Assembly: GCF_005885605.1 (NCBI RefSeq)
Contig: NZ_SZVP01000005.1
Span: 1 to 64,000 of the forward strand
Reading direction: 5' to 3'
DNA length: 64,000 nucleotides
Source of the DNA: Colwellia ponticola
GTDB taxonomy: Bacteria > Pseudomonadota > Gammaproteobacteria > Enterobacterales > Alteromonadaceae
The position numbers and the translations under genes are program-made. This document shows positions 28,079 through 36,722 of this stretch, piece after piece. Below the pieces are notes generated by a model. That model did no database searches. It was not told the DNA's origin and saw nothing but the letters and a program-made list of their open reading frames with translations. Within the stretch, counting starts at the first letter, position 1; each line of letters opens with the position of its first letter.

Positions 28079-30823
28079 TTATAACCTACTCAATAATTGA
28101 GTCTTTTTATCACTTTGCTCTGTTGTATTAGTCACTATTTTTTTGATTGTAACTTTAGCCTCGTCAAAGTGACTATTCGCTATTAATACTTCGACATAGT
28201 TTAACGCTATATCACTATCCTTACCTTGCGTTAAATCAAATGCTTTACTGGCATACTTTAGTGCTTCCTTATTATCACCGGCTTGTAATAAAACTTGCCC
28301 ATAAGTGTCGGCAATATTAGGGATCTCTGGTGCTAAACTGAAGGCTTCTTTAGCGTGTAGTAACGCTTTATCTATTTTATTTTGTTTTAAATACAACCAA
28401 GCTAAATTATTATGAGCAATAACATTTTTAGGTTGCTTACTGACAACATCATCATAAACAGTAATAGCTTTACTGGTGTCATCTTGTAAATAAAGGCCAG
28501 CAAGCATTGTTTTAATGCGATTTTCATTAGGATCAATCAATAAATATCCCTCTAGTACTTTAATCGCTTCAGCTTCTTCTTTGTTACCTAGATAGGCACC
28601 CGCTAAATAACCTGCATTCTGGCTACTTGGATAAGTTTGATAGAGCAAGGTAAGCTTAGGTATTGCTGGCGTAAATTTTTCTTCTAATAATAAAATTCTA
28701 CCAAGAAACCCAGCTTTCAAGGCCTCATTGATATTGACAGTCGCTAATGTTTCATACAAAGCTTTAGCGTCTATAATTTTTTTACTATTGAGCAATAATT
28801 GCATGTTAACTAACTGCAACATAACATTATCTTGATGGTATTCTAATCCACGCTTTACTACTGTTAATGCTCGCTCATTATTCCCCGTACTGGCATGTAA
28901 ATCTGCAAGCAGTATCACGGGATCTAGATGATATGGACTTGCTTTTAACCATTTTTCTAAAACGCTCTGAATGTTGCGACCATCATTTAGTTTTTTCAAA
29001 TTGTATATCATTAATTGCCAATAACGTTTTGGCAAGTTAGGGCTTTCAGCTAGGCTTGCTAGCAAGCCTTCTGCTTCTTTATATTGGCTTAAACTGATCA
29101 TGGCTTCAGCAACTAACACGGCTTTATTAATATCGGCTTTATCTGCTTGATACGCTGTTTGCAATGTCGCTAATGCCATTTCATTTTGATAAACACCAAA
29201 GTAACTCCTTAAGACTTTATTATTACTTGGTGCTAATTTTACTAGATAATCGGCCCTTTTTTTACTCAGTGTTTCGTTATTTTGTTGGCGCGCTAACCTC
29301 AGTTGTTCCATGAGTGCGAATAAGTTGTCAGGCTCTAACACTAAGCTCTGCTTTAATGCGGCTTCAGCTGCTTCATATTTTTGTTCTTTAATAGCAATGC
29401 TTGCTAGTAAACTATAACCACCGGCTTTATCAGGATATTTTTCTTGCCACTTGACGGCAATTTCTCGGGCTTGGTCAATATCATTACTTTGTAATGCTGC
29501 ATAAGCTAAGGCCAGTTCAGCTTCAATAAATTCAGGGTCTAACGCAATAGCTTCTTGTAAATCTTCAATACCTGAAGGGTCATTCATCATTAACTTTAAT
29601 ATGCCTTGTCTGGCATTATCACTGGCGCTTTTTGCTGTTACACTTTCTGTTTGTTCGAGTAGTTTTTTAGCTTCGTCTGTGGCACCAAGTGCTAATAATT
29701 TATAACTTAGCGCAGATAAGAATTGTGCTTCTCCTGCTTGGCTTCCTTCAAAGTCACCAATAGTTGCACTTATTTCATCAACTAGACCAAGCTCTAGTTG
29801 AGTAACCGCTAACATACGTCTGGCTTGATGATCTTTAGGTAAGTACTTAACTACACTAGACAAGTGACGATGGCTTTGCTGCCAGTTTTTTATATAAAAG
29901 GCACTTGCCCCGGCTACTAATTTTAAATTAAATTGATTAAAATTAGCTGACAAAGCGGTTTCAGCATGCTCACTGGCTTTAGTAAAGTTTTTAGCATTAA
30001 ACGCCACCATCGCCTTAATATAGTGTGCAAAAGGTTGGTTAGCTACTTTGGCTAAGATAGCGTCAGCATGCTTTTCAGCTTCTTTATCTTGTCCTGATTT
30101 AAGTAAAGAATCTGCCAACAATATTTGTACAATGCCAGAGCGTGGTTGTAATGCTAAATATTCTTTAAAACTATTCGCTGCTTGTTGGTAATCTTTAGTC
30201 ACCATTGATACTTGACCTTGCAGCATCAGTGCATCAACTTGCTTAGCATCTATCACTAAAATACGAGAAATAAGGCTGCTAACTTCATCATAGTTATTTT
30301 CTGACAGTGCCAGATAGGCCGACGCTAACATGCTATATAAATTTTCTTGTCCTAAAGATTGCGCTAACGTAGCACTCTCTTTAGCTTGCTCTGGTTGCTC
30401 ACTACGCAACGCTGCGAGGGTTTGATAAGCTAAATAGCGACTGTGCTCCTCATTGGCCAATTTACTGGCCTCACCACTGAGCTCAAGTACATCAATATCA
30501 CTATCGGTTAAGATATAGGCACGAGCCAATAAGGGTAAAACTTTATTCGCTGCATAATTAAATTGCTTGGCGTGTTCAAGCTCTTTTACCGCCGCAGCAC
30601 CATCTCCTAAATTTAAATAAACTTGCCCTAACAAGAATCGGGCTTCCGCATTTTGACTATCACCGCTAATAGCATTTTTTAATTCAATAATGCTTTCATT
30701 AACTTTATTTTCATTGAGATAAATTTTGGCATTTTTTAAGTGGGATTCAACAGAGACTTGTTCACTGCAAGCAGTTAGTGCCAGAGCAACACTTAAATAG
30801 AGAGAGGCTTTTACAAATTTCAT
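28079..30823 (-). CDS. PEP-CTERM system TPR-repeat lipoprotein PrsT-like (copy 2)
   Basis: A 914-residue TPR lipoprotein, with the lipobox cysteine at residue 19 (LTAC-S). TPR units run along the chain, for example SIIELKNAISGDSQNAEARFLLGQVYLNLGD at about 44-74, matching the same place in the downstream copy. It is preceded by an AAGGAAA site and an ATG. There are 111 bp between the two copies, so they are probably one transcript. Two PrsT paralogs in one locus may serve two assembly steps or partners; that is inference. Confidence 0.82.
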   Translation of the reverse strand: MKFVKASLYLSVALALTACSEQVSVESHLKNAKIYLNENKVNESIIELKNAISGDSQNAEARFLLGQVYLNLGDGAAAVKELEHAKQFNYAANKVLPLLARAYILTDSDIDVLELSGEASKLANEEHSRYLAYQTLAALRSEQPEQAKESATLAQSLGQENLYSMLASAYLALSENNYDEVSSLISRILVIDAKQVDALMLQGQVSMVTKDYQQAANSFKEYLALQPRSGIVQILLADSLLKSGQDKEAEKHADAILAKVANQPFAHYIKAMVAFNAKNFTKASEHAETALSANFNQFNLKLVAGASAFYIKNWQQSHRHLSSVVKYLPKDHQARRMLAVTQLELGLVDEISATIGDFEGSQAGEAQFLSALSYKLLALGATDEAKKLLEQTESVTAKSASDNARQGILKLMMNDPSGIEDLQEAIALDPEFIEAELALAYAALQSNDIDQAREIAVKWQEKYPDKAGGYSLLASIAIKEQKYEAAEAALKQSLVLEPDNLFALMEQLRLARQQNNETLSKKRADYLVKLAPSNNKVLRSYFGVYQNEMALATLQTAYQADKADINKAVLVAEAMISLSQYKEAEGLLASLAESPNLPKRYWQLMIYNLKKLNDGRNIQSVLEKWLKASPYHLDPVILLADLHASTGNNERALTVVKRGLEYHQDNVMLQLVNMQLLLNSKKIIDAKALYETLATVNINEALKAGFLGRILLLEEKFTPAIPKLTLLYQTYPSSQNAGYLAGAYLGNKEEAEAIKVLEGYLLIDPNENRIKTMLAGLYLQDDTSKAITVYDDVVSKQPKNVIAHNNLAWLYLKQNKIDKALLHAKEAFSLAPEIPNIADTYGQVLLQAGDNKEALKYASKAFDLTQGKDSDIALNYVEVLIANSHFDEAKVTIKKIVTNTTEQSDKKTQLLSRL

Positions 30824-30898
30824 GTTAGATTTCCTTTGCTGTTATGAGTGAGCGAATATAATGAGGTATCGCATTTGCAAACGATCTTGATAAAAAGC

Positions 30899-30927
30899 AA
30901 AGCCCATTAACGACGTTAATGGGCTTA
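30899..30927 (-). terminator. Terminator after the epimerase-dehydrogenase gene
   Basis: The stem AAGCCCATTAA (30900-30910), loop CGACG and TTAATGGGCTT (30916-30926) lies 6 bp past the stop codon. Leftward reading then enters a T-rich tract. It separates the sugar gene from the prsT pair. Confidence 0.8.
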
Positions 30928-30932
30928 TCATG

Positions 30933-33212
30933 TTAGGCTCGCGTATTAAGCAAACGACTTGTGACGTTTAAATTATTATAACATTCATGGTCAGTGACTA
31001 GAATAAGCACATCTGCCCAATGATCAATATCAGCTATAGTCGCTTGGCGATCACAATGCCAACTTGGTACAAAAGGATCATGGTAATTAACCTCTACGCC
31101 CGCTCGCTTAAAGTGTTCAAAAATAGCGTCAGCTGGCGACTCACGACAATCATCTACATTGGCTTTATACGCCACACCTAATATACCTATTTTTTTACCT
31201 ATTAAGCTTGCGCTAGTATCGCCAAGTAATGCTAAGGCTTGCGCTGCAACAATACCAGGGCGCTTATCATTAATATCGCGAGCTAAACGAACCAACTCAC
31301 CGGCTTTAGTATTTTCAACTAAAAACCACGGATCAATTGGGATACAGTGGCCGCCTACGCCAGGACCTGGTGTTAATACATTAACTCTTGGGTGGCGATT
31401 TGCTAAACGAATAACTTCATAGACATCAACCTCAAGTTCTGTACATATTTGCGATAATTCGTTAGCAAAGGCAATACCCACATCACGGGAAGTGTTTTCA
31501 ACTAATTTAATGCATTCAGCCGTCGTTAGATCGGTTAGGAATATTTCACCTTTAACAAAGCTTTGGTAAACCGTTTTCGCTTTTTGCTGCGCTTTAGCAT
31601 TGGCTGCACCAATGATGCGATCATTATAAACAAGCTCGTGTAGCGTTTGCCCTGGAATGGCACGCTCAGGACAATGAACAACATCAATCGTTAAGCCAGC
31701 ATCGGCAAACCTTTGCGCAGCCGCAAGACTAGTTTGTGGTGATATTGTCGATTCTATAATAACGGTTTGACCATTTTTAGCGATTTTAGCAATAGCATCA
31801 ACAGCACTAAAAACATAACTACGATCACAACGGCTGTCTATATGTGGCGTTGGCACTGCTACTAAATATGTTTCACTGGAAGGAATATCTGTACTGGCCT
31901 TTAAAAATCCTTGTGATACCACTTTATTAATAAGCTCAGGTAAACCCGCTTCATCAAAAGGACATTGCGCCGCATTAATGGCTGCAACTTTATCGCTATT
32001 TAAATCAACACCGGTTACCTGATAACCAGCCTCAGCTAATAGGCTAGCAATAGGTAACCCCATATAGCCCATACCGATAACACTTAGGGTTTCATTTTTA
32101 GCTATAATTTTTTGGTCGAGGGTACTAGGCACTGTATTAGTAATAATATCTAAAATAAGTTCCGCAACATGGCCATCACCAAAAGGATTATCCCAGCTGT
32201 GATTATTACCTCCAGCCAGCCAGTTATCTGCTGCTGCTAAGGCTTTATCAGCATCACGGCCAACGAGAACACTAGCGCCTACTTCAACCGCTTCAGGGCG
32301 CTCAGTATTTTCACGTAAGGTTATACAAGGAACGCCAAGTAAACAGGCTTCTTCTTGAATACCGCCCGAGTCGGTTAAAATTAATTTGGCATGCTTTTGT
32401 AATTGAATAAAATCTAAATAGCCAATAGGGGGAATAAGCTTTAAGTACTTAGGCAGCTCTATCGAAAACTCTTTTAGTTTGGCTTGAGTTCTTGGATGAA
32501 TTGGCCAAATAATGGTTTCAGTATATTTTGCATGTAATTTATCAAATAATGCTAATAATTCTAATAGGTTAGCAGGAATATCAACATTAGAAGCGCGATG
32601 CGCTGTTACTAAGAAGAAGCCTTTTGATACAACATCTAAATCCGCGAGTATAGTACTGGTATTAGCTGAAATATCTAAATGTTGAAATAACGAATCAGAG
32701 ACGGTATTACCGACAGTAAAAATTTTATCGCTGTCAATACCCTCTTTAGCTAAAATAGCATGTTGATTAGGACCAACAGCAAATAAATACTCACTCATAT
32801 GGTCAGTTAAGATACGGTTGGTTTCTTCTGGCATGGTGCGATCATAGCTACGTAAACCCGCTTCGATGTGACCAATTTTAATACCTAGTTTAGATGCCGC
32901 TAACGCACCGGCTAAGACGGTATTAGTATCACCTTGTACTAAGACAACATCGGGCTTTTCTTGTAATAAAATAGGCTCCATTTCAATTAAAATATTGCCG
33001 GTTTGATTACTGTGTAAGCCAGAACCAACACCTAGATTATAATCAGGTGCAGGTAGTTGTAATTCTTTGAAAAAAATACTATCCATTTCTTCTGAGTAAT
33101 GTTGATTTGAATGGATAATAAAATAGGCAATACCACGTTTTTTACATTCGCGAATAACGGGTGCCATCTTGATTATTTCTGGGCGAGTGCCAATGATAAT
33201 CCCTATTTTCAT
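30933..33212 (-). CDS. Fused UDP-GlcNAc 2-epimerase / UDP-ManNAc dehydrogenase
   Basis: A 759-residue fusion of two enzymes that normally come from separate wecB and wecC genes. Residues 1-365 are the epimerase: GTRPEIIKMAPVI (8-20), GHIEAGLRSYD (114-124), DSGGIQEEACLLG (281-293). Residues 375-759 are the dehydrogenase: Rossmann motif VIGMGYMGLPIAS (378-390), GPGVGGHCIPIDP (616-628) with catalytic Cys623, and GVAYKANVDDCRESPA. Together they turn UDP-GlcNAc into UDP-ManNAcA, an acidic sugar for surface polysaccharide. Only about ten residues link them, and the frame is continuous. It lies at the start of the PEP-CTERM/polysaccharide block with a 16-bp palindrome upstream. ATG start. Confidence 0.92.
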   Translation of the reverse strand: MKIGIIIGTRPEIIKMAPVIRECKKRGIAYFIIHSNQHYSEEMDSIFFKELQLPAPDYNLGVGSGLHSNQTGNILIEMEPILLQEKPDVVLVQGDTNTVLAGALAASKLGIKIGHIEAGLRSYDRTMPEETNRILTDHMSEYLFAVGPNQHAILAKEGIDSDKIFTVGNTVSDSLFQHLDISANTSTILADLDVVSKGFFLVTAHRASNVDIPANLLELLALFDKLHAKYTETIIWPIHPRTQAKLKEFSIELPKYLKLIPPIGYLDFIQLQKHAKLILTDSGGIQEEACLLGVPCITLRENTERPEAVEVGASVLVGRDADKALAAADNWLAGGNNHSWDNPFGDGHVAELILDIITNTVPSTLDQKIIAKNETLSVIGMGYMGLPIASLLAEAGYQVTGVDLNSDKVAAINAAQCPFDEAGLPELINKVVSQGFLKASTDIPSSETYLVAVPTPHIDSRCDRSYVFSAVDAIAKIAKNGQTVIIESTISPQTSLAAAQRFADAGLTIDVVHCPERAIPGQTLHELVYNDRIIGAANAKAQQKAKTVYQSFVKGEIFLTDLTTAECIKLVENTSRDVGIAFANELSQICTELEVDVYEVIRLANRHPRVNVLTPGPGVGGHCIPIDPWFLVENTKAGELVRLARDINDKRPGIVAAQALALLGDTSASLIGKKIGILGVAYKANVDDCRESPADAIFEHFKRAGVEVNYHDPFVPSWHCDRQATIADIDHWADVLILVTDHECYNNLNVTSRLLNTRA

Positions 33213-33258
33213 GTTATTTCCTTTAAGTGATTAAATGTGAACAGTAAAAACTCTATGC

Positions 33259-33274
33259 ATGATTGTACAATCAT
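33259..33274. promoter_or_regulatory. 16-bp perfect palindrome upstream of the fused sugar gene
   Basis: ATGATTGTACAATCAT is a perfect inverted repeat 47 bp before the start codon of the epimerase-dehydrogenase gene. Its length and place suit an operator for a dimeric regulator. The regulator is unknown and no second copy was noticed in the window. Confidence 0.45.
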
Positions 33275-33316
33275 AAAGCATTTTATTAACGTTAGTAACA
33301 AGGGTTAAGTGAATTC

Positions 33317-34198
33317 TTAACTATTTACTTGCTTTTTTCTTTGTAAAATATCACAGACTAAATAAATTAACTGACTCTTTAAATGTTGTTGCGAAAAAGT
33401 ATGGTCGGCATTCTTGATTGTTTCTACCTTGATGGTCTGACTAGCCATGACTTTACGCCACTGTTGATTAGTGTTAATTAATAATTTAAATTCATCTGCC
33501 GTTAAATCATTACTACTAAGTACAAAGGTACATTCGCCTGAGAACTGGCTTACCCCTTGTAGCATGTGTGTAACAAAGCTGTCATTAGTATCTATATCAC
33601 TGGTTTTACTTTGTTGATGAAAGTCTTGAATGTCAGTCAGTGCTGACTTGGCTTTTATTTGTCCAGCTAACAATTTTTGCCAAAAGCTTTTACTCAAAAG
33701 TCGCTTAACATAATAAGAACGAAGATAAGCTTTTGCTTCTGTTTGTGCTTGCCTAACCCAGGGATTGACCAAAAACAGATGTTTTATCTTTGCTTGTGCC
33801 GAACTTTGCGAGCGTTGAGAATACTGATTAACATAAAGTAAAATCGCTGATGCCGCATCACATAAGCCCCACAAACTTAGCTCGATAATGTCAGGGTGGC
33901 GTTGCTCAAAGGTGTTAATAGCAGCATCAATATCAGCTTGAATATCAGTAAACGCACTGACCTTACCTTCACTATCACCGGCACCACTATAATCAAAACG
34001 AAACACTACGACGCCCTGTTTGGCTAATGCTCTAGCTAATTGAACAAACAACCGGTGACTACCTACACGTGTTTGTGGACCGCCAACAACAATAATCACA
34101 CCTTTTTTGTTGACTCCTTCTGTCGTTGATAAAGGCAAATGCTCAATGGCAATTAATTGCTGACCATTACTGTTAAAAATAACGCCTTGCTCTTTCAC
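33317..34198 (-). CDS. Exosortase A system-associated hydrolase 1
   Basis: A 293-residue alpha/beta hydrolase of the type found beside exosortase A. The oxyanion region is GGPQTRVGSHR (39-49), and FRFDYSGAGDSEG follows. The nucleophile elbow is LWGLCDAASA (109-118), so the nucleophile is probably Cys113 and not serine, which is typical of this subfamily. The C-terminal histidine is probably in NADHTFSQ. The GTG start overlaps the TAG stop of the upstream hydrolase 2 gene by one base, so translation is coupled. Its substrate is unknown; a role in handling an acyl chain or peptide is likely. Confidence 0.82.
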   Translation of the reverse strand: MKEQGVIFNSNGQQLIAIEHLPLSTTEGVNKKGVIIVVGGPQTRVGSHRLFVQLARALAKQGVVVFRFDYSGAGDSEGKVSAFTDIQADIDAAINTFEQRHPDIIELSLWGLCDAASAILLYVNQYSQRSQSSAQAKIKHLFLVNPWVRQAQTEAKAYLRSYYVKRLLSKSFWQKLLAGQIKAKSALTDIQDFHQQSKTSDIDTNDSFVTHMLQGVSQFSGECTFVLSSNDLTADEFKLLINTNQQWRKVMASQTIKVETIKNADHTFSQQHLKSQLIYLVCDILQRKKQVNS

Positions 34199-35058
34199 TA
34201 TTGTTTCTCACACTTCACGACTTCTGGCGCTGAAAAGCTTAGCGACGCTGAGGCTAATTTAGCAAAAACTTGTTGCTCTTTTGTTAAAAACGATTGCGCA
34301 AGCTGTAATTCTGTTGCTTGCCAAAACTTAACATCGTCAACTTGCTCAATCACCAAGTGGTTACTTTTATTCACTGCGGCCTGTTGTTGTTTTGTTCTAG
34401 CTAAGCTTAGCTCTTCTTGCTGGTGTTGCCATTCAAACCAATAACAATCAACAGTAATTTTAGCTAACTTCGCTAGACTCTGCCCTGAGATTTCAGATAA
34501 CAAACTAGGTGTTATTACGTATCCGGCAATCTCAATAGTTTGTTGTTCAGTGCGTTGAGTACGTATAGAGCTACCTTCTTCAATCTTACTATTTTTAGTC
34601 AGTTGAGCCACAACGGCTAAACGCTGAAATTGCTGCACAAAACGCTTACCATTAAAGTCTGGTTGCAAAAGTATTACTCCATCAGCCAAACTTAATAGTT
34701 CATCAGATAACAATAGCACTGCTGATAAAGGTAATGAAAAATAAATAGCTTGAGAAGACTTTGCCTTGATGGCGTTAACTTGCTGTACAATATCTTGTTG
34801 CCATAACACCATGCTAGCATCAATCAAATCACCGGCACTATCACCAGTACCATAGTGATCAAAGACAATGCTCTGTAAGCCAAACTGGTAAGCATTCATC
34901 GCTGAACGCGTAGCATGATGACGAGTTTTATTGGCCTGTTCAAACAAGGGCGCAATAAATAATAAGTGGCCAAGCACCTTTGCTGGCGTTCTAATTATTC
35001 TAAATAATGGGCCTTTAATGCCCTGATAAAATTCAACATGCGTTGATACGGTAGTCAA
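34198..35058 (-). CDS. Exosortase A system-associated hydrolase 2
   Basis: A 286-residue alpha/beta hydrolase-like protein of the second exosortase-associated type. The segment HLLFIAPLFEQANKTRHHATRSA (about 31-53) and FDHYGTGDSAG are characteristic. The region where the nucleophile would lie (about 100-125) reads AIYFSLPLSAVLLL and shows no clear GxSxG, so catalysis is uncertain. The start is TTG at 35058, only 5 bp after the acyl carrier protein gene. It ends in the overlapping stop/start with hydrolase 1. The ACP next door suggests that the pair acts on acyl groups. Confidence 0.8.
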   Translation of the reverse strand: MTTVSTHVEFYQGIKGPLFRIIRTPAKVLGHLLFIAPLFEQANKTRHHATRSAMNAYQFGLQSIVFDHYGTGDSAGDLIDASMVLWQQDIVQQVNAIKAKSSQAIYFSLPLSAVLLLSDELLSLADGVILLQPDFNGKRFVQQFQRLAVVAQLTKNSKIEEGSSIRTQRTEQQTIEIAGYVITPSLLSEISGQSLAKLAKITVDCYWFEWQHQQEELSLARTKQQQAAVNKSNHLVIEQVDDVKFWQATELQLAQSFLTKEQQVFAKLASASLSFSAPEVVKCEKQ

Positions 35059-35063
35059 AATAG

Positions 35064-35327
35064 CTAGTGACTGGCAAGTACAAGTTCAGTTAAGCTCTTA
35101 ACCGAAGCAAAGTTGTCTGCATTAATATCATCTTCATCTAACGTGATATCAAAATACTCTTCTATTTCACCAATTAAAGTAACCAATGCCATAGAATCAA
35201 ATTCAGCAATAGCACCAAATAACTCGGTATCTGCATGCCAAAAGTTTTCATCATAATTTGGAATAATAGCGACGAGTAACTTAATTAATTGCTCACTAGT
35301 TTGTTGAGTCATTTGTGCTGAAGTCAT
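35064..35327 (-). CDS. Acyl carrier protein, exosortase-locus type
   Basis: An 87-residue acyl carrier protein. The phosphopantetheine site is EFDSMAL with Ser45. Helix pattern and acidic composition match the family (DELF and EDDINADNF segments). It is not the housekeeping AcpP, which has the DSLDTVE motif. The genes around it, two hydrolases and a GNAT-like acyltransferase, suggest that it holds an acyl group for transfer to the polysaccharide or a lipid. ATG start at 35327; it follows the acyltransferase gene by 24 bp. Confidence 0.88.
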   Translation of the reverse strand: MTSAQMTQQTSEQLIKLLVAIIPNYDENFWHADTELFGAIAEFDSMALVTLIGEIEEYFDITLDEDDINADNFASVKSLTELVLASH

Positions 35328-35351
35328 TATGTACTTACATTCCTTGTGCTT

Positions 35352-36599
35352 TTATTTGTAGATGCTTTTTATGAGCAGTAAAGTATTCGTTATTCGAGTC
35401 ATTACAAAGGTAATTACACTCGGTATTATCATATGACGAATAATGGCTAACTTACCATAAATACTCTGTGGATTAAAAACCTGATAGCTTTGTCGTACTC
35501 GGGTGTCACTTAACCAATCTTTTTTATAAGGCTCAGCACCCATACCAAATTCGATAGTGGTAACTTTATCTTCACTAATAACATGCTCAGAGAGCACTAA
35601 AGATAATATAGAACCCACTGAATATTGTTGATATTTAGGCGAATATGCTAGTTTGAAAATAGAAGCCGTTTTTTGATAGCCTTCTTTTTGAGAATAGACG
35701 CTACCACTGTCATTAACATCAGCTACGAGCTTAGGCCCCGTGTTTTGTAAAAACCACAACTGCGCCGCGGCAGGTTCATCATCAACAAACAACAATCCTA
35801 ACCGTAACTTATTTTCGGTAAGTGCCGCCAAACAAACTTGTTCAATAAAATCGAAGCTGTACTCTTCTCCTTTCCAGCTTTGTTGATAAATGCTTTTATA
35901 AGCGTTAAATGCCTCAGGAAACCTTGCTATATCGGTGATGATGTCAGTGTGATATTGATGCGCCTTAGCGAGTTTTTTTTCACGCCTTTTTATCGTATTA
36001 CGTAATTGACTAGGCCTTTGCTGATAGTAACTAGCGTAATCAGTTAAGGCTTCTTGATAGACATTAACCGTTTGCGAATAGAGTCGCTGATAAGGAAAAT
36101 ACTCACGTAACGCTTGCGTAACAACCCCTGTTTCAAAAGCACCAAGCTGCATACTTGACCATGGGTGATGCCGTGTTATGTCAGCCAACAGTTGGCGCAT
36201 GGCTTTTTTATTAGGCGAGTTTACAAAGATAGGTTCACTAACCGCAGCGTAAAAGCTAGTTAGCGAACTTATCTTTTGCTTTGACCATTGATGCTTATTG
36301 TCATGGTTTTTATTGCTGTGGTTTGTACTGTGTACTAAAGGCCAAGCAATAATTAATACTCGTTCTTGACTACTATCCTTGTGCTCAAAGGCCTGTTGAT
36401 AGAGGCAATGGACAATAACTTCGCTATGCTCAGGGAGCATAAACTGTTTAGTTGCTGCGAGCCAAGGTAAGGTTAATTCAAATAACCTTACCTTGACCAT
36501 ATTGCTTTCATATAAGGCTTTATATTGCTCAGTAAACTCAGTAAATGACAGTGTGTCATAACTTGAGTGTAACTCTGAAAATGGTTCGCGCTTAGCCAT
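35352..36599 (-). CDS. GNAT-like acyltransferase (FemAB/BioF2 type)
   Basis: A 415-residue protein with the BioF2-like GNAT fold in its C-terminal half. The segment RPSQLRNTIKRREKKLAKA (about 196-214) and the later FGMGAEPYKKDWLSDTRVRQ (about 350-370) are the group's signatures. A helix near the end (about 392-410) is hydrophobic and may touch the membrane. Members of this group at exosortase loci transfer acyl or amino-acyl groups to surface glycans. Directly downstream are an ACP and two hydrolases in the same direction, likely one operon. Confidence 0.75.
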   Translation of the reverse strand: MAKREPFSELHSSYDTLSFTEFTEQYKALYESNMVKVRLFELTLPWLAATKQFMLPEHSEVIVHCLYQQAFEHKDSSQERVLIIAWPLVHSTNHSNKNHDNKHQWSKQKISSLTSFYAAVSEPIFVNSPNKKAMRQLLADITRHHPWSSMQLGAFETGVVTQALREYFPYQRLYSQTVNVYQEALTDYASYYQQRPSQLRNTIKRREKKLAKAHQYHTDIITDIARFPEAFNAYKSIYQQSWKGEEYSFDFIEQVCLAALTENKLRLGLLFVDDEPAAAQLWFLQNTGPKLVADVNDSGSVYSQKEGYQKTASIFKLAYSPKYQQYSVGSILSLVLSEHVISEDKVTTIEFGMGAEPYKKDWLSDTRVRQSYQVFNPQSIYGKLAIIRHMIIPSVITFVMTRITNTLLLIKSIYK

Positions 36600-36662
36600 T
36601 AAAGCCTCAGGTTTAAAAATATCAGCGATTAAGCTATCTGCAATAAAACAAGACTACTGTAT

Positions 36663-36686
36663 TAAGGTATTAGTTAAGGTATTAGT
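36663..36686 (+). repeat. Two tandem 12-bp repeats
   Basis: TAAGGTATTAGT occurs twice without a gap, and a third partial copy (TAAAATATTGAGT) follows. It lies between the phosphohexomutase stop codon and the acyltransferase start. It may be slippage; no function is evident. Confidence 0.6.
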
Positions 36687-36722
36687 TAAAATATTGAGTA
36701 AGCTATTTATTAATTCAGTCAG

